Counted from the first letter of the stretch, positions 36,057-46,947 are shown. The stretch is DNA of 64,000 nt from Pseudoalteromonas prydzensis (GCF_001661495.1 NZ_BDDT01000001.1:124001-188000), one strand, 5' to 3'. Notes: generated from the letters alone by a model not told the origin. Program-made: numbers and translations.

Positions 36057-37190
36057 ATGACCACTGAGCAAAAAAAGATTAATTTATTAGATTTAAACCG
36101 AGATGCAATGCGCGAGTTATTTGTATCGTTCGGTGAAAAGCCATTTCGTGGCGATCAGGTGATGAAATGGATTTATCATTTTGGCGTTGATAACTTTGAC
36201 GATATGAGCAACGTTAATAAAAAGCTGAAAGAAAAGCTTAAAGCAGAATGTGAGATTGTAGCACCCGAAATTTCAGTTCGTCAGCAAGCAAGTGACGGTA
36301 CCATCAAATACGCATTAGTACTTGATGGAGGCCAAGAAGTTGAAGCTGTATGGATCCCAGAAAAAGAGCGCGCAACCTTATGTGTATCTTCACAAGTAGG
36401 CTGTGCATTAGAGTGTACTTTTTGCTCGACCGCACAACAAGGCTTTAACCGTAACTTAAAAGTATCTGAAATCATCGGCCAAGTATGGCGCGTAGCAAAA
36501 GACATTGGCCTTGACGGCAATAGTGAGAAACGCCCTGTCACCAACGTGGTAATGATGGGTATGGGCGAGCCGCTGCTTAACCTTAAAAACGTTGTTCCAG
36601 CAATGGAACTGATGATGGACGATTGGGGTTTTGGTTTATCGAAACGCCGCGTTACTTTAAGTACTTCTGGGGTGGTGCCTGCACTTGATTTATTGAAAGA
36701 AAAAATCGATGTAGCACTGGCGATTTCTTTGCACGCTCCTGATAACGCGTTACGTGATATTTTAGTACCCATTAATAAAAAATACCCGATTGAAGAATTT
36801 TTAGCGGCGTGTCGTCGTTATATTGATGGCTCTAAAGCAAATAAAGACGTGACCATTGAATACGTGATGCTTAATGGTGTTAACGACAGCACTGATCAAG
36901 CACATGAACTTGTTAAAACATTAAAGGGTACACCGTCAAAAGTGAACCTTATTCCGTTTAACCCGTTTCCAGGTAACGAGTACACACGTTCAAGCAACAG
37001 CCGAATTGATCGTTTCTCTAAAGTATTACAAGCTGCTGGCATTACCTGCATTGTACGCCGTACCCGAGGGGATGATATTGACGCAGCCTGTGGGCAATTA
37101 GCGGGCGATGTTGTTGACCGTACTAAGCGTTTGGCGAAAAAGAAAATGCGTGCGGATAATGCGATTGCCGTAAATATTCAGCAAGCCTAA
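36057..37190 (+). CDS. rlmN: dual-specificity RNA methyltransferase RlmN
   Basis: Radical-SAM enzyme that methylates C2 of A2503 in 23S rRNA and A37 in some tRNAs. It has 377 residues. The iron-sulfur/SAM motif CALECTFC places cysteines at 116, 120 and 123; GMGEPLLNL and the C-terminal resolving cysteine in DIDAACGQL are intact. The start is the ATG at 36057. As in most gammaproteobacteria, it heads the row rlmN-pilW-rodZ-ispG-hisS. Confidence 0.97.
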   Translation: MTTEQKKINLLDLNRDAMRELFVSFGEKPFRGDQVMKWIYHFGVDNFDDMSNVNKKLKEKLKAECEIVAPEISVRQQASDGTIKYALVLDGGQEVEAVWIPEKERATLCVSSQVGCALECTFCSTAQQGFNRNLKVSEIIGQVWRVAKDIGLDGNSEKRPVTNVVMMGMGEPLLNLKNVVPAMELMMDDWGFGLSKRRVTLSTSGVVPALDLLKEKIDVALAISLHAPDNALRDILVPINKKYPIEEFLAACRRYIDGSKANKDVTIEYVMLNGVNDSTDQAHELVKTLKGTPSKVNLIPFNPFPGNEYTRSSNSRIDRFSKVLQAAGITCIVRRTRGDDIDAACGQLAGDVVDRTKRLAKKKMRADNAIAVNIQQA

Positions 37191-37302
37191 TTTTTTAATC
37201 CCCTCCAAAGCCCTTAGTGCCTATTTATTTTTGAAATAAAGGATGCAACATAAGGGCTTTTCGGTAATATAGCTGCATGGACACTAATAAAGAGACGAAG
37301 TA

Positions 37303-39237
37303 ATGCGATCTTTACTTGCTATAACTATCAGTGCACTCGCTTTAACAGGGTGTGTAACTGAAAATAGTTATGATGGCAATGACAAACCCGTTGTTGAAAA
37401 TAAAATCAATAATACCGGCGCAGCTCGCACCCGTATTGCCTTAGCACTAGAGTATTTGAGTACAGGGAACAGCTCACAAGCAAAGTATAACCTAGAACGA
37501 GCCGCCGCATTCTCTCCCGATCTTCCTGAAGTCCACTACTCGTTTGCATATTATTATCAACAAGTCGGCGAAAACGTACTGGCAGACAAAGCCTATCAAA
37601 AAGCGATAAAAATTGATCCCAACGATCCGAACACACGCAATAACTATGGGGTATTTTTATGCGGTATTGGCGAGTATGACCGTGCCACTGAGCAACTGCT
37701 AATAGCCATTGAGATCCCAAGCTATATCCGTGTTGCTGAAAGCTATGAAAACTTAGCGTTATGCGCCATTGAATTTGATGACTTTGATAATGCAGAAAAC
37801 TATTTTAAATCAGCGATTAACCACAGCTCAATGCGTGCCTCATCACTGATCAGCTTAGCCGCCTTGTATTACGCAAAAAGTGACTTACACAAAGCAAAAG
37901 AAGTGCTGCTGCGTTATGAAAACAGTGGCCAAGTATCCTCTCGCTCATTATTACTCAGCTATTTAGTTGAACAACGCATGGGCCATATTGAAAAAGCAGA
38001 AACCACAGCCGCCACCATATTACAAACTTACCCGACCTCAAGTGAAGCAAGGCTTATTCGTGAACAACAAACTAAACGCAGTGAGTTTGAAATGCTGCGC
38101 TCGCAATATCGCCAAGCAAAATTAGATGAGTTACAAGCAAATAGCCCTGCGGGAGAGGTGAACTCAGCACCGCAAATACGCATTATAAAAAAGAAAAAAG
38201 CGCCAACAACTAGTACGACGGCGCAAGAAATAGCGGCTCAAACAACAGCCACAACTCAGAGCACAGCTAATGCAAACAGTGCTGAGTTAAACGCCAGCTT
38301 AGTAACACCTGTGATTGCAGAGGTTCAAAACAGCACAGTGAAAAGTACGGCTATGCAAACATCTGCAAACCCTGTAGATACTGGCTCTGTCGTGGCCGCT
38401 TTAAATACGGCGACTGTCGCTGTAGCACTGCCAAGCAGCGCTGACACAACAACCAAGCAAACGGTACAAAGCAATGATGCGGCAGCGGTGATGTCTGCGC
38501 TGGAAATTGTGCAAGTACCTGCTAAAACGACCACAAACGATGCGCAAATGATAGATATTGCGTCACTCTCATCTGATGAACAGGTTGAAAAAGCATTAGC
38601 CGTTCCAACCGTGCATTTAGCAACAACGCCGTCATCGCAGACGTCAACTCGCGTAAATAAGTCACAAGACGGGGTTAAAATTGTGTCTTTTGGTGCGGCT
38701 GCCGACAATCTAAGCATAGCAAAAAACAGCCAACCGATAGCAACAAATCAATCCCAGTTTGGCAATGATTTAAGCGACGGTGAAAAAGTTGTTTTTTATC
38801 AGCCACAACGAGATGCGGCCGTGTTTTCTGGTTCAAACAGCAGCTCTCAACCTGAGGTCCGCTTTCAAGATCCACAACAAAATACCCAAGCGCCGTTGCT
38901 AAACTCGCAGATCCCGCAATTGACAACGCCTTACCATGTTTTACAAGATGGTGAAAACCTATTTAGCATTTCAGTGCGATACAATGTTAAACTACAAAAA
39001 TTACTGCAATGGAATGCGTTGAAAGAATCTGATCGGGTGATCAATGGGACAAAAATTTATCTCAATGATCCAAATATATATTACGAGATTAACACCGGCG
39101 ATACCTTATACAGTATTGCCACCAAGCGTCGTTTGTTAATTGATCAGTTAATGCGATGGAATAAATTAAGCCCAGATGTTGCACTTAAACCTGGGCATAG
39201 ACTATTACTAGTGGACCCTGAATCATACGCATTATGA
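37303..39237 (+). CDS. pilW: PilW/PilF type IV pilus lipoprotein fused to LysM domains
   Basis: Outer-membrane lipoprotein needed for assembly of the PilQ secretin. It has lipobox LTGC (Cys17) and TPR repeats over about 40-260, typical of PilW/PilF (normally about 250 residues). After these comes a Thr/Ser/Ala/Gln-rich low-complexity linker (about 270-535), then two LysM peptidoglycan-binding domains (544-587 starting YHVLQDGENLFSI, and 594-637 starting YEINTGDTLYSIA). The 644-residue fusion would tie the pilotin to the cell wall. Its stop overlaps the rodZ start (ATGA). The second LysM region could alternatively be a domain picked up from an amidase or NlpD-like protein. Confidence 0.9.
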   Translation: MRSLLAITISALALTGCVTENSYDGNDKPVVENKINNTGAARTRIALALEYLSTGNSSQAKYNLERAAAFSPDLPEVHYSFAYYYQQVGENVLADKAYQKAIKIDPNDPNTRNNYGVFLCGIGEYDRATEQLLIAIEIPSYIRVAESYENLALCAIEFDDFDNAENYFKSAINHSSMRASSLISLAALYYAKSDLHKAKEVLLRYENSGQVSSRSLLLSYLVEQRMGHIEKAETTAATILQTYPTSSEARLIREQQTKRSEFEMLRSQYRQAKLDELQANSPAGEVNSAPQIRIIKKKKAPTTSTTAQEIAAQTTATTQSTANANSAELNASLVTPVIAEVQNSTVKSTAMQTSANPVDTGSVVAALNTATVAVALPSSADTTTKQTVQSNDAAAVMSALEIVQVPAKTTTNDAQMIDIASLSSDEQVEKALAVPTVHLATTPSSQTSTRVNKSQDGVKIVSFGAAADNLSIAKNSQPIATNQSQFGNDLSDGEKVVFYQPQRDAAVFSGSNSSSQPEVRFQDPQQNTQAPLLNSQIPQLTTPYHVLQDGENLFSISVRYNVKLQKLLQWNALKESDRVINGTKIYLNDPNIYYEINTGDTLYSIATKRRLLIDQLMRWNKLSPDVALKPGHRLLLVDPESYAL

Positions 39238-40124
39238 ATGATGAAAATACGGAAACAACCAGCTTAACCCTTGGCCAAACTTTAAAAAGTAGTCGAGAGC
39301 AAGCGGATGTCAGTCTTGAAGAGCTGGCTAAAAATTTAAAATTATCGGTGTTGCAATTACAACGTCTTGAAAATGACGAACACCACTTAATCGGCCCTGC
39401 GACTTTTATTAAAGGCTATGCTAAAAGTTATTGTCGTGAGTTTAATCTAGATACAGCGGTCATCATGGCCTTGTTTCCAGAGCCGCAGGAAACCTTTAAA
39501 AAAACCAATATGCAAAGCTTTTCTAAGCGAACAGAAAAAGAAGCGCACGATAATCGCTTAATGCTAGTAAGTTACGCTATTTTAGCGATTGTTATTGGCT
39601 CTTCAGCAGTGTGGTGGTGGCAAAACTCGGCTCCTATTGATAAGCAAGTTGTGACACCGTCAATAAATAATACGCCTGAAAGTACAGTCACTTTGCCCGA
39701 GCAGAAGCCTGATACAGTGCTTGTTTCACAACTTGAGCAAGCGGGTCCCGATGAGGCCATTGATGACTTTGCAACCCCAGCTGATGAACAACTCGATGAG
39801 CAGCTAGATGAGCAGCAAGCAACTCAAGCCGATACAACTGAACCAGCAATAACAGCGAGCCAGCCGAAAGCGGATGGAATCGGCACGATTGTTATGCATT
39901 TCAATGAAGAAAGCTGGGTTGAGATCCATGATGGTAAAGGAGATAAAGTGGCGTTTGGTGTCAAAAAAGCAGGCTATGAGATGACTGTCACTGGACATCT
40001 ACCTTTTTCTGTCGTATTGGGAAAACACCAAGCTGTTGATATCACCCTCAATGGTGAAAAAGTTGATATTTCAAATTTCCCGAAAAACCGTTTAGCAAAA
40101 TTTAATTTACCGTTAGCAGAGTAG
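39234..40124 (+). CDS. rodZ: cytoskeleton protein RodZ
   Basis: Bitopic inner-membrane protein linking MreB to the elongasome and setting rod shape. It has 296 residues: a cytoplasmic HTH_25 domain (about 10-75; [22 protein letters not shown]), a basic juxtamembrane stretch, one transmembrane helix (about 106-127, ending VWWW), an acidic Glu/Gln linker (with DEQLDEQ repeats at about 185-195) and the periplasmic DUF4115 domain (about 220-295). It overlaps pilW by four bases and is followed by ispG after five bases. Confidence 0.95.
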   Translation: MNDENTETTSLTLGQTLKSSREQADVSLEELAKNLKLSVLQLQRLENDEHHLIGPATFIKGYAKSYCREFNLDTAVIMALFPEPQETFKKTNMQSFSKRTEKEAHDNRLMLVSYAILAIVIGSSAVWWWQNSAPIDKQVVTPSINNTPESTVTLPEQKPDTVLVSQLEQAGPDEAIDDFATPADEQLDEQLDEQQATQADTTEPAITASQPKADGIGTIVMHFNEESWVEIHDGKGDKVAFGVKKAGYEMTVTGHLPFSVVLGKHQAVDITLNGEKVDISNFPKNRLAKFNLPLAE

Positions 40125-40129
40125 TCGTT

Positions 40130-41248
40130 ATGTTTTCAGAATCTCCAATTAAACGCAGAAAATCAACGCGTATTAACGTCGGCAATGTCCCTATCGGAGA
40201 TGGTGCACCAATCGCTGTGCAATCAATGACCAACACCGACACTATGGATGTTGATGCCACCGTTGCACAAATTCAAGCAATCCAAGATGCCGGCGCCGAT
40301 ATAGTGCGTGTTTCTGTACCAACTATGGATGCTGCCGAAGCATTTAAAAGTATTAAAGAGCAAGTGACTATTCCATTGGTTGCAGACATTCACTTTGATT
40401 ACCGTATTGCGTTAAAAGTAGCAAAATACGGGGTTGATTGTTTGCGCATCAACCCAGGTAATATTGGTAGCGAAGAACGTATTCGTGCGGTGGTTGATGC
40501 TGCCCGTGAGCACAATATTCCAATTCGTATTGGTGTCAATGGCGGCTCATTAGAGCGCGATTTGCAAGAGAAATATGGCGAACCAACACCTGAAGCCTTA
40601 CTTGAATCAGCCATGCGCCATGTTGATATACTGCGTCGTTTAGACTTTGATCAGTTTAAGATTTCAGTGAAAGCGTCCGACGTATTTTTAGCCGTGGGCG
40701 CCTATCGTCTGCTTGCCAAAGAAATCGACCAACCGTTGCACTTAGGTATTACTGAAGCGGGCGGCATGCGTTCAGGCTCAGTAAAATCAGCCGTTGGTTT
40801 AGGTATGCTATTAGCAGAAGGGATAGGTGATACTTTACGTGTATCACTCGCGGCAGATCCTGTGCAAGAGATCAAAGTCGGTTTTGATATTTTAAAATCA
40901 CTGCGCATTCGTTCGCGTGGGATTAACTTTATTGCTTGCCCAAGTTGTTCACGTCAAGAGTTTGATGTAGTCAGTACCATGAACCAGCTTGAAGAGCGCT
41001 TGGAAGATATCATCGAACCAGTGTCAGTTTCGGTGATTGGCTGTGTGGTCAATGGCCCAGGCGAAGCGTTAGTAAGCGATATTGGTCTAGCTGGTGCAAA
41101 CCGTCGTTCTGGCCTTTATATTAATGGTGAACGTCAAAAAGCCCGAATTGATAACAACAATATTGTTGATCAACTCGAAGGTTACGTGCGCGACTTTATC
41201 GCTCAAAAAGAAAAGCAGACCCCAATCGACATTAAAATCGTCGAATAA
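40130..41248 (+). CDS. ispG: 4-hydroxy-3-methylbut-2-enyl diphosphate synthase (IspG)
   Basis: Makes HMBPP from MEcPP in the non-mevalonate isoprenoid pathway, with a 4Fe-4S cluster and flavodoxin or ferredoxin as donor. It has 372 residues, with an N-terminal TIM barrel ([15 protein letters not shown] start, [13 protein letters not shown]) and a C-terminal iron-sulfur domain with [19 protein letters not shown] and a conserved Glu. The start is five bases after rodZ. Confidence 0.97.
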   Translation: MFSESPIKRRKSTRINVGNVPIGDGAPIAVQSMTNTDTMDVDATVAQIQAIQDAGADIVRVSVPTMDAAEAFKSIKEQVTIPLVADIHFDYRIALKVAKYGVDCLRINPGNIGSEERIRAVVDAAREHNIPIRIGVNGGSLERDLQEKYGEPTPEALLESAMRHVDILRRLDFDQFKISVKASDVFLAVGAYRLLAKEIDQPLHLGITEAGGMRSGSVKSAVGLGMLLAEGIGDTLRVSLAADPVQEIKVGFDILKSLRIRSRGINFIACPSCSRQEFDVVSTMNQLEERLEDIIEPVSVSVIGCVVNGPGEALVSDIGLAGANRRSGLYINGERQKARIDNNNIVDQLEGYVRDFIAQKEKQTPIDIKIVE

Positions 41249-41260
41249 AGTTAATATAGT

Positions 41261-41301
41261 CGGCAAACTGGGTGGTTTGCCGCACGCATGCCAGCTATAA
41301 T
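41261..41301 (+). promoter_or_regulatory. hairpin and -10 box between ispG and hisS
   Basis: An 8-bp inverted repeat CGGCAAAC / GTTTGCCG (41261-41282) without a T-run is followed by TATAAT at 41296-41301. This suggests partial termination and a secondary promoter for hisS; the -35 region is weak. Confidence 0.4.
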
Positions 41302-41373
41302 AGCGGGTCAATTTTTAGTATTCTTGTTGTGTAGTCTTTTTTATTACACAAACACAGTTTTTAGGATTTAGCA

Positions 41374-42654
41374 GTGGCAAAACAAATTCAGGCAATACGT
41401 GGAATGAACGATTGTCTGCCGGGCGATACTCAAGTTTGGCAGAAAGTAGAAAACATCTTACGCGAGACTGTAGCCTCATTCGGTTATCAAGAAATTCGTT
41501 TTCCAATTGTAGAATCAACCGATCTTTTTAAACGCTCTATTGGTGAAGTTACCGATATTGTTGAAAAAGAAATGTACACCTTTGCTGATCACAATGGCGA
41601 CAGCTTAACACTGCGCCCAGAAGGCACCGCTGTGTGCGTACGTGCTGGTAATCAAAACGGTTTACTGTATAACCAAGAGCAACGCCTTTGGTATATGGGT
41701 CCGATGTTTCGCCATGAACGTCCACAAAAAGGTCGTTACCGTCAGTTTCACCAATTTGGTCTTGAGACCTTTGGTATTGCCAGTGCAGATATTGATGCTG
41801 AAGTTATTTTATTAACGGCTCAGTTATGGAAGCAATTTGGCATCAGCGAACACGTTCGTTTAGAGTTGAATTCTTTAGGCTCGAATGAAGCGCGCGCTCA
41901 GTATCGCGATGCACTGGTTGTTTACTTAGAACAGCACGTTGATGCCCTCGATGAAGACTCAAAACGTCGTATGCATACCAATCCACTGCGCGTACTAGAT
42001 AGCAAAAACCCTGATGTACAAGCTATTTTAACTGATGCGCCTAAACTGTCTGAGCACTTAGATGCTGAATCAAAAGAACATTTCGAAAATTTATGTGAAC
42101 GTTTAGACGCAGCGGGCGTCATATACACGGTTAACGAAAAGTTAGTCCGTGGTCTTGATTACTATAACCGCACTGTTTTTGAGTGGGTAACAGATAGCCT
42201 TGGCGCACAAGGTACTGTATGTGCCGGTGGCCGCTACGATGGTTTAGTTGAGCAGCTTGGTGGCAAAACAACGCCTGCGGTTGGCTTTGCTATGGGCCTG
42301 GAACGTTTAGTGTTAATGTTACAAGCATTAGAATGCGTGGGTGACATTCGCCGCAGCGCTGATGTATATTTGGCTGCGATGGGTGATAAAGCCAGTATTC
42401 AAGCACCTATTATTGCCGCTAAATTACGCGCTGAAGTACCTGGCTTGCGTATTATGGTACATGCTGGCGGTGGCAACTTTAAGAAACAACTTAAACGCGC
42501 AGATAAAAGTGATGCGCTAGTTGCACTGATTATCGGCGAAGATGAATTAGAACAAGGCGTAGTGACAGTTAAGTATTTACGTGAGCGTAAAGAACAAGTC
42601 ACCTTAGAATTAGAACAAATTAAAACGCTTTTAGCTGAGCTTGTGAACAGCTAA
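41374..42654 (+). CDS. hisS: histidyl-tRNA synthetase
   Basis: Class II aminoacyl-tRNA synthetase, 426 residues. It starts at GTG 41374 (AGGA nine bases upstream), giving the conserved [17 protein letters not shown]-terminus. Motif 2 is [16 protein letters not shown]; the histidine-A and -B motifs are [15 protein letters not shown] and [14 protein letters not shown]; motif 3 is GFAMGLERL. The anticodon-binding domain fills about 330-426. The long 125-base leader holds a -10 box. Confidence 0.97.
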   Translation: MAKQIQAIRGMNDCLPGDTQVWQKVENILRETVASFGYQEIRFPIVESTDLFKRSIGEVTDIVEKEMYTFADHNGDSLTLRPEGTAVCVRAGNQNGLLYNQEQRLWYMGPMFRHERPQKGRYRQFHQFGLETFGIASADIDAEVILLTAQLWKQFGISEHVRLELNSLGSNEARAQYRDALVVYLEQHVDALDEDSKRRMHTNPLRVLDSKNPDVQAILTDAPKLSEHLDAESKEHFENLCERLDAAGVIYTVNEKLVRGLDYYNRTVFEWVTDSLGAQGTVCAGGRYDGLVEQLGGKTTPAVGFAMGLERLVLMLQALECVGDIRRSADVYLAAMGDKASIQAPIIAAKLRAEVPGLRIMVHAGGGNFKKQLKRADKSDALVALIIGEDELEQGVVTVKYLRERKEQVTLELEQIKTLLAELVNS

Positions 42655-42670
42655 AAAAGACGAGGTAAGA

Positions 42671-43291
42671 ATGGATATTTATTCAACAGAAGAACAACAA
42701 GCAGAAGCGATCAAACGTTTTTTCCGTGAAAATGGTTTATCACTAGCATTGGGTGTCGCCATTGGTTTAGGCGGCCTGTATGGCTGGAAAGCTTATAACC
42801 AAAGTCAAATCACAACTGCTGAAAACGCCTCTGATGCGTACACTCAGCTTGTTGAAGGTGGTGCCGTGTTAGGTGCAGCCGATACGTTTATCGCCGAGCA
42901 CAAAGACACTAATTACAGCGTACTTGCAGCTTTTGTTGCAGCAAAAGAAGCTGTAGAAAAAGACCAACTTGATGTAGCGAGTGAAAAACTTAGCTGGGTT
43001 GTAGAAAACGTAAACAACGCAGATTTAAAAGCAACCGCGACTACTCGCTTAGCACGTGTGCAAATTGCCCAACAGCAATACGACCAAGCATTAACGACGC
43101 TAAATGGCGAGTTGGCAAAGTCATTTGCAGCGACTGTTGCAGAGCTTAAGGGTGATATTTACACCGCTCAAGGCGATGTAAACCAAGCGCGTACAGCATA
43201 TCAAGCGGCCGCAGATGCGGGTGGTCTTGAAAATAACCCATTATTGCAAATCAAACTTGATGACTTAGCAGTAACTAGCCCAGCGGCGTAA
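42671..43291 (+). CDS. yfgM: YfgM, ancillary SecYEG translocon subunit
   Basis: Inner-membrane protein of 206 residues with one N-terminal transmembrane helix (about 20-40; LALGVAIGLGGLYGWKAY) and a periplasmic TPR domain (about 60-200). In E. coli it works with PpiD at the SecYEG translocon and hands proteins to periplasmic chaperones. It lies 16 bases after hisS and nine bases before bamB, the standard arrangement. Confidence 0.93.
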   Translation: MDIYSTEEQQAEAIKRFFRENGLSLALGVAIGLGGLYGWKAYNQSQITTAENASDAYTQLVEGGAVLGAADTFIAEHKDTNYSVLAAFVAAKEAVEKDQLDVASEKLSWVVENVNNADLKATATTRLARVQIAQQQYDQALTTLNGELAKSFAATVAELKGDIYTAQGDVNQARTAYQAAADAGGLENNPLLQIKLDDLAVTSPAA

Positions 43292-43300
43292 GGGGTTACC

Positions 43301-44476
43301 ATGAAAAAATTAACAGCGGCAAGTATAGCGTTATGTATGGCCACCTTAGTAGGTTGTTCATCAAGCGATGAAGAAGAACTCGTCTTGCCTGAAATCGTTA
43401 ATCAGTTTGAAACCAACGTTGTCTGGCAAGAAAGCATTGGCGATGGTGTTGAGCACTATTTTTCACGCTTAACACCAGCGGTATATAAAGACCGTGTTTT
43501 TGTAGCAAGTCGTAATGGTGAAGTAGAAGCACTATCACTTGAAAATGGCGACACTATTTGGGAAACCGATATCCGCGAAAACTCAAGCTTTTGGCCTTGG
43601 GAAAGCGATATCAGTGCCAAATTATCAGGCGGTATTTTACAAGCTTATGGTAAAATTTTTATCGGTTCAGAGCATGGTTATTTACTCGCCCTTGACCGCG
43701 AAACAGGTGAAATTGTTTGGCGTAAAAAAGTGCCAGGTGAAGTACTCGCAAAACCAGCTGCGGGCGATGGCCTTATATTCGTTAATTTAGGTTCAGGTAA
43801 ATTACTCGCGCTGCACCCAGACACAGGTGAAGAGCGTTGGAGCCATGAGCAAGAAGTACCTCCATTAACATTACGTGGTCAAAGCTCACCTATCGTTGCT
43901 AATGGCGGTGTATTAATTGGCCTTGAAACCGGCAAATTAAGCGTACTCATTTCTGATAGCGGTTACTCTGCATGGAGTGCTGAAATTGCAACACCCAAAG
44001 GCGCGTCGGAATTCGAACGTTTAGTAGATGTTGATACCCAGCCTTTGATCAGCGGCCCATATGCCTATGCTATTGCCTATAATGGTAACTTAGCAGCGGT
44101 AGACATTCGCTCTGGTAACGTCGTGTGGAAACGTGAGTACAGCAGTTACCGTGAAATTGCCATGGACACCCAAACTATCTATGTTGTAGATAGTGACGGC
44201 GTTGTTTACGCACTAGATAAAACCTCTGGCATTGAACGCTGGAGCCAACCGGCCCTTCGTGGTTGGTACTTAACAGGGCCTGCGGTAGCAGGAAATTATT
44301 TAGCCATGGGCGACCAAGAAGGTAACTTACATTGGCTAAATAAAGAATCAGGCGAGCTGGTATCGCGTGAAGACTTCGACAGCTCAGGCTTTTTTATTGA
44401 GCCAGTTGTTGCAGACGATAAACTGATTTTATACACCCGAGACGGTGAAATTAGCGCGGTAAAAATACCAAACTAA
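43301..44476 (+). CDS. bamB: outer-membrane assembly lipoprotein BamB
   Basis: BamB is a lipoprotein of the BAM complex that helps insert beta-barrel proteins. It has 391 residues, with lipobox LVGC (Cys19), an acidic spacer and an eight-blade PQQ-type beta propeller whose blade motifs recur (ALSLENGDTIWETD, ALDRETGEIVWRKK, ALHPDTGEERWSHE, AVDIRSGNVVWKRE, ALDKTSGIERWSQP). It is co-transcribed with yfgM and followed by a terminator or attenuator before der. With four TonB receptors nearby, it is a heavily needed function. Confidence 0.97.
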   Translation: MKKLTAASIALCMATLVGCSSSDEEELVLPEIVNQFETNVVWQESIGDGVEHYFSRLTPAVYKDRVFVASRNGEVEALSLENGDTIWETDIRENSSFWPWESDISAKLSGGILQAYGKIFIGSEHGYLLALDRETGEIVWRKKVPGEVLAKPAAGDGLIFVNLGSGKLLALHPDTGEERWSHEQEVPPLTLRGQSSPIVANGGVLIGLETGKLSVLISDSGYSAWSAEIATPKGASEFERLVDVDTQPLISGPYAYAIAYNGNLAAVDIRSGNVVWKREYSSYREIAMDTQTIYVVDSDGVVYALDKTSGIERWSQPALRGWYLTGPAVAGNYLAMGDQEGNLHWLNKESGELVSREDFDSSGFFIEPVVADDKLILYTRDGEISAVKIPN

Positions 44477-44522
44477 TTTGCTAAAATAGCTATAATTTAT
44501 TAATAGCTAATTTATTTTTTGT

Positions 44523-44552
44523 AAGGCTTCGCTATGCGAAGCCTTTTGTTGT
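44523..44552 (+). terminator. terminator between bamB and der
   Basis: Perfect 10-bp stem AAGGCTTCGC / GCGAAGCCTT with loop TAT, followed by T-rich sequence (TTGTTGTTTTTTT). It lies 19 bases before the der start, so it must be leaky or der must have its own promoter. Confidence 0.75.
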
Positions 44553-44570
44553 TTTTTTAAGAGGTAGTTT

Positions 44571-46037
44571 ATGCTTCCCGTGATCGCTCTAGTTGGGCGA
44601 CCCAATGTGGGCAAATCCACATTATTTAACCGTTTAACACGTACTCGTGATGCACTCGTTGCCGATTTCCCTGGCTTAACTCGAGATCGAAAATACGGCC
44701 AAGCTAATTACGATGGCTATGAATTTATCGTGGTAGACACGGGCGGTATTGATGGTTCTGAAGAAGGCATCGAAATCGAAATGGCTGATCAATCGCTACT
44801 GGCGATTGAAGAAGCTGACATCGTATTATTCTTAGTTGATGCCCGCGTAGGTATGACTGTAGCCGATCAAGCTATTGCCAATCATTTACGTAAACAAGAA
44901 AAGAAAAGCTTTGTTGTTGCCAATAAAACCGATGGTATTGATGCCGATTCGAACTGTGCTGAGTTCTATCAATTGTCATTAGGCGAAGTACACCATATTG
45001 CAGCCGCTCATGGTCGTGGTATTACCTTATTACTTGAGCACACTTTACAGCCTTTGCTAGCAGAGCTGAGTGCACAAAATGATGATGGTAAAGGCGATGA
45101 CGACGAGTTAATCGATTTATATTCTGAAGATGATGAAGACTCAACTGCGCATGAAGCATTTGCGGATAAGCCAGTAAAGCTCGCTATTATCGGCCGTCCT
45201 AACGTAGGTAAGTCAACGCTAACTAATCGTATATTAGGTGAAGAACGCGTTATTGTTTACGATATGCCAGGCACAACGCGTGACTCGATTTATATCCCAA
45301 TGACTCGTAACGAGAAAGAATACGTACTGATCGACACCGCAGGTGTTCGTAAACGTAAGAAAGTCAGTGACGTGGTTGAGAAATTCTCAGTGATCAAAAC
45401 CCTACAAGCAATCGAAGATTGTAACGTAGTGCTGTTGGTTGTTGATGCCCGTGATGGTATTTCAGATCAAGACCTCAGTTTACTTGGTTTTGCGCTGAAT
45501 TCAGGCCGTTCACTGGTTATCGCGGTAAATAAATGGGATGGCCTTGATGACTACGTGAAAGATCGTATTAAATCAGAGCTTGATCGCCGCCTAGGCTTTA
45601 TCGACTTTGCTCGCCTGCACTTTATCTCAGCACTGCATGGTACAGGTGTTGGTCACTTATTTGAATCGATTGACGAAGCATACGAATCAGCGACTAAGCG
45701 TATTAGTACCGCGATGCTGCGCCGTATTATGGACATGGCACAAGCCGATCACCAGCCGCCATTAGTGCGTGGTCGTCGTGTTAAGCTTAAATACGCGCAC
45801 GCTGGGGGTTATAACCCACCACGTATCGTAATTCACGGTAACCAAGTACATGATTTACCAGACAGCTATAAACGCTACCTGATGAACTACTACCGTAAAG
45901 CGTTAAAAATTATGGGCACGCCAATCAAGATTGAATTTAGAGAAGGTGATAACCCATTTGCAGGACGTACTAATAAAGTGACTCTTTCGCAAAAACGTAA
46001 GATCCGCGCATTTAGTAAAGAAAACCGTAATAAATGA
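44571..46037 (+). CDS. der: ribosome assembly GTPase Der
   Basis: Essential GTPase (also EngA) with two tandem G domains, acting in maturation of the 50S subunit. It has 488 residues. Walker A motifs GRPNVGKST lie at about 8-16 and 208-216; switch and G3 motifs are DTGGIDG and [10 protein letters not shown]; NKxD motifs are NKTDG and NKWDG; a C-terminal KH-like domain ends the protein. The two G domains are joined by an acidic linker (about 168-205, [16 protein letters not shown]). GAGG precedes the start. Confidence 0.97.
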   Translation: MLPVIALVGRPNVGKSTLFNRLTRTRDALVADFPGLTRDRKYGQANYDGYEFIVVDTGGIDGSEEGIEIEMADQSLLAIEEADIVLFLVDARVGMTVADQAIANHLRKQEKKSFVVANKTDGIDADSNCAEFYQLSLGEVHHIAAAHGRGITLLLEHTLQPLLAELSAQNDDGKGDDDELIDLYSEDDEDSTAHEAFADKPVKLAIIGRPNVGKSTLTNRILGEERVIVYDMPGTTRDSIYIPMTRNEKEYVLIDTAGVRKRKKVSDVVEKFSVIKTLQAIEDCNVVLLVVDARDGISDQDLSLLGFALNSGRSLVIAVNKWDGLDDYVKDRIKSELDRRLGFIDFARLHFISALHGTGVGHLFESIDEAYESATKRISTAMLRRIMDMAQADHQPPLVRGRRVKLKYAHAGGYNPPRIVIHGNQVHDLPDSYKRYLMNYYRKALKIMGTPIKIEFREGDNPFAGRTNKVTLSQKRKIRAFSKENRNK

Positions 46038-46040
46038 TAT

Positions 46041-46089
46041 AGCTGTAAGCTGTAAGCTGTAAGCTGTAAGCTGTAAGCTGTAAGCTGTA
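46041..46089 (+). repeat. seven perfect copies of the heptamer AGCTGTA
   Basis: A 49-base tandem repeat beginning four bases after the der stop codon and ending just before the der terminator. No coding frame uses it. All seven units are identical, which suggests recent expansion or ongoing slippage. Confidence 0.95.
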
Positions 46090-46095
46090 AAATTG

Positions 46096-46129
46096 AACCT
46101 TGTAGAGTTGGCCTTTACAAGGTTTTTTT
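46096..46129 (+). terminator. intrinsic terminator of der
   Basis: Stem AACCTTGTA / TACAAGGTT with an 11-base loop and a run of seven T. Confidence 0.9.
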
Positions 46130-46223
46130 ATGCCTGCATTTAAGCCATTTAGTTAAGCCTTGTGTCGCATAACAGCAAAAACTGTGCTTTATTTATAGAA
46201 TGAAGAACGGCAGAGAGTAATTA

Positions 46224-46604
46224 ATGGAGTTAGTGAATCAGGTTATCTACGTAGATAACGTTGAAGAAACTTTAGACTTTTACTATCAAGCATTTGGCTT
46301 GAGTACCTCATCAATCAGTGATAATGCCGAATATGGTGAGCTTGCAACAGGTGCTGTCAAAATAGCATTTGCTAATCACCCTTATGCACAAGCTCATTTT
46401 AAACAAGGCTACATTCGTGCTCACCCAAAACAGCCAGCGCTTGGTTTTGAACTGCGCTTTAGCTGTAGTGAGCTCAGCGAAAGCTATGATAGAGCGGTAT
46501 TGGCGGGTGCTGAGCCACTTTGCCCACCAAGCTATAGAGAAACTCAATATTATGCCTATGTGCGTGCAATTGAAGGTACCTTGATTTGCTTATTACAAGC
46601 CTAG
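46224..46604 (+). CDS. VOC/glyoxalase-like protein
   Basis: A 126-residue vicinal-oxygen-chelate fold protein. It begins with the typical NQVIYVDNVEETLDFYYQAFGL strand-helix unit and closes with YVRAIEGTLICLLQA. The usual metal ligands (His/Gln/Glu) are only partly visible: a terminal glutamate in AIEGT lies in place, but the first-strand His is replaced (NQVIYV). It may be a glyoxalase, dioxygenase or antibiotic-binding relative, or non-catalytic. It is monocistronic, with GAGAG before the ATG. Confidence 0.8.
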   Translation: MELVNQVIYVDNVEETLDFYYQAFGLSTSSISDNAEYGELATGAVKIAFANHPYAQAHFKQGYIRAHPKQPALGFELRFSCSELSESYDRAVLAGAEPLCPPSYRETQYYAYVRAIEGTLICLLQA

Positions 46605-46710
46605 CCCTTCATCAAAACAGTACTAAAGTTTAACTTTGTAGCAATATAAGCCACACACAACTGTCATCAATTTTCCTTATCTTAGCGGTAATTTAAATAA
46701 GGAGATGGCG

Positions 46711-46947
46711 ATGAATACACTACTACTGACATTACTGTTACTAAGCCCTAGTGAAGTATTATTAAGTGAGCAAGTAAAACTACAAACAACTGAAACTCTT
46801 CACGTTATGCAGAATGAAAATAAAGCAATGTTGAAAAAGCAAATCACCACGACATTAGAGAATATGGAACTGGTATTGCCTGTAATTGTTGATCAGCAAA
46901 CTTTAGCGAAAGTACAAAATGTAAAACAGCAACTTAGCCAAGACTAA
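46711..46947 (+). CDS. small exported protein of unknown function
   Basis: A 78-residue product from ATG 46711. AAGGAG (46699-46704) is correctly spaced for this ATG, while ATG 46705 directly abuts it. The first ~18 residues are a signal peptide (MNTLLLTLLLLSPSEVLLS); the rest is a helical, Gln/Thr/Leu-rich domain likely to be periplasmic. I recognise no family. It stands alone and ends 25 bases before a convergent gene. Confidence 0.65.
   Translation: MNTLLLTLLLLSPSEVLLSEQVKLQTTETLHVMQNENKAMLKKQITTTLENMELVLPVIVDQQTLAKVQNVKQQLSQD

Noticed and set aside
38325..38926. Minus-strand frames opposite the pilW linker
   Set aside because: Shadows caused by the low-complexity linker; no start signals and no family motifs.
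46041..46089. CRISPR-like array
   Set aside because: Units are 7 bases with no spacers, so it is a simple tandem repeat.
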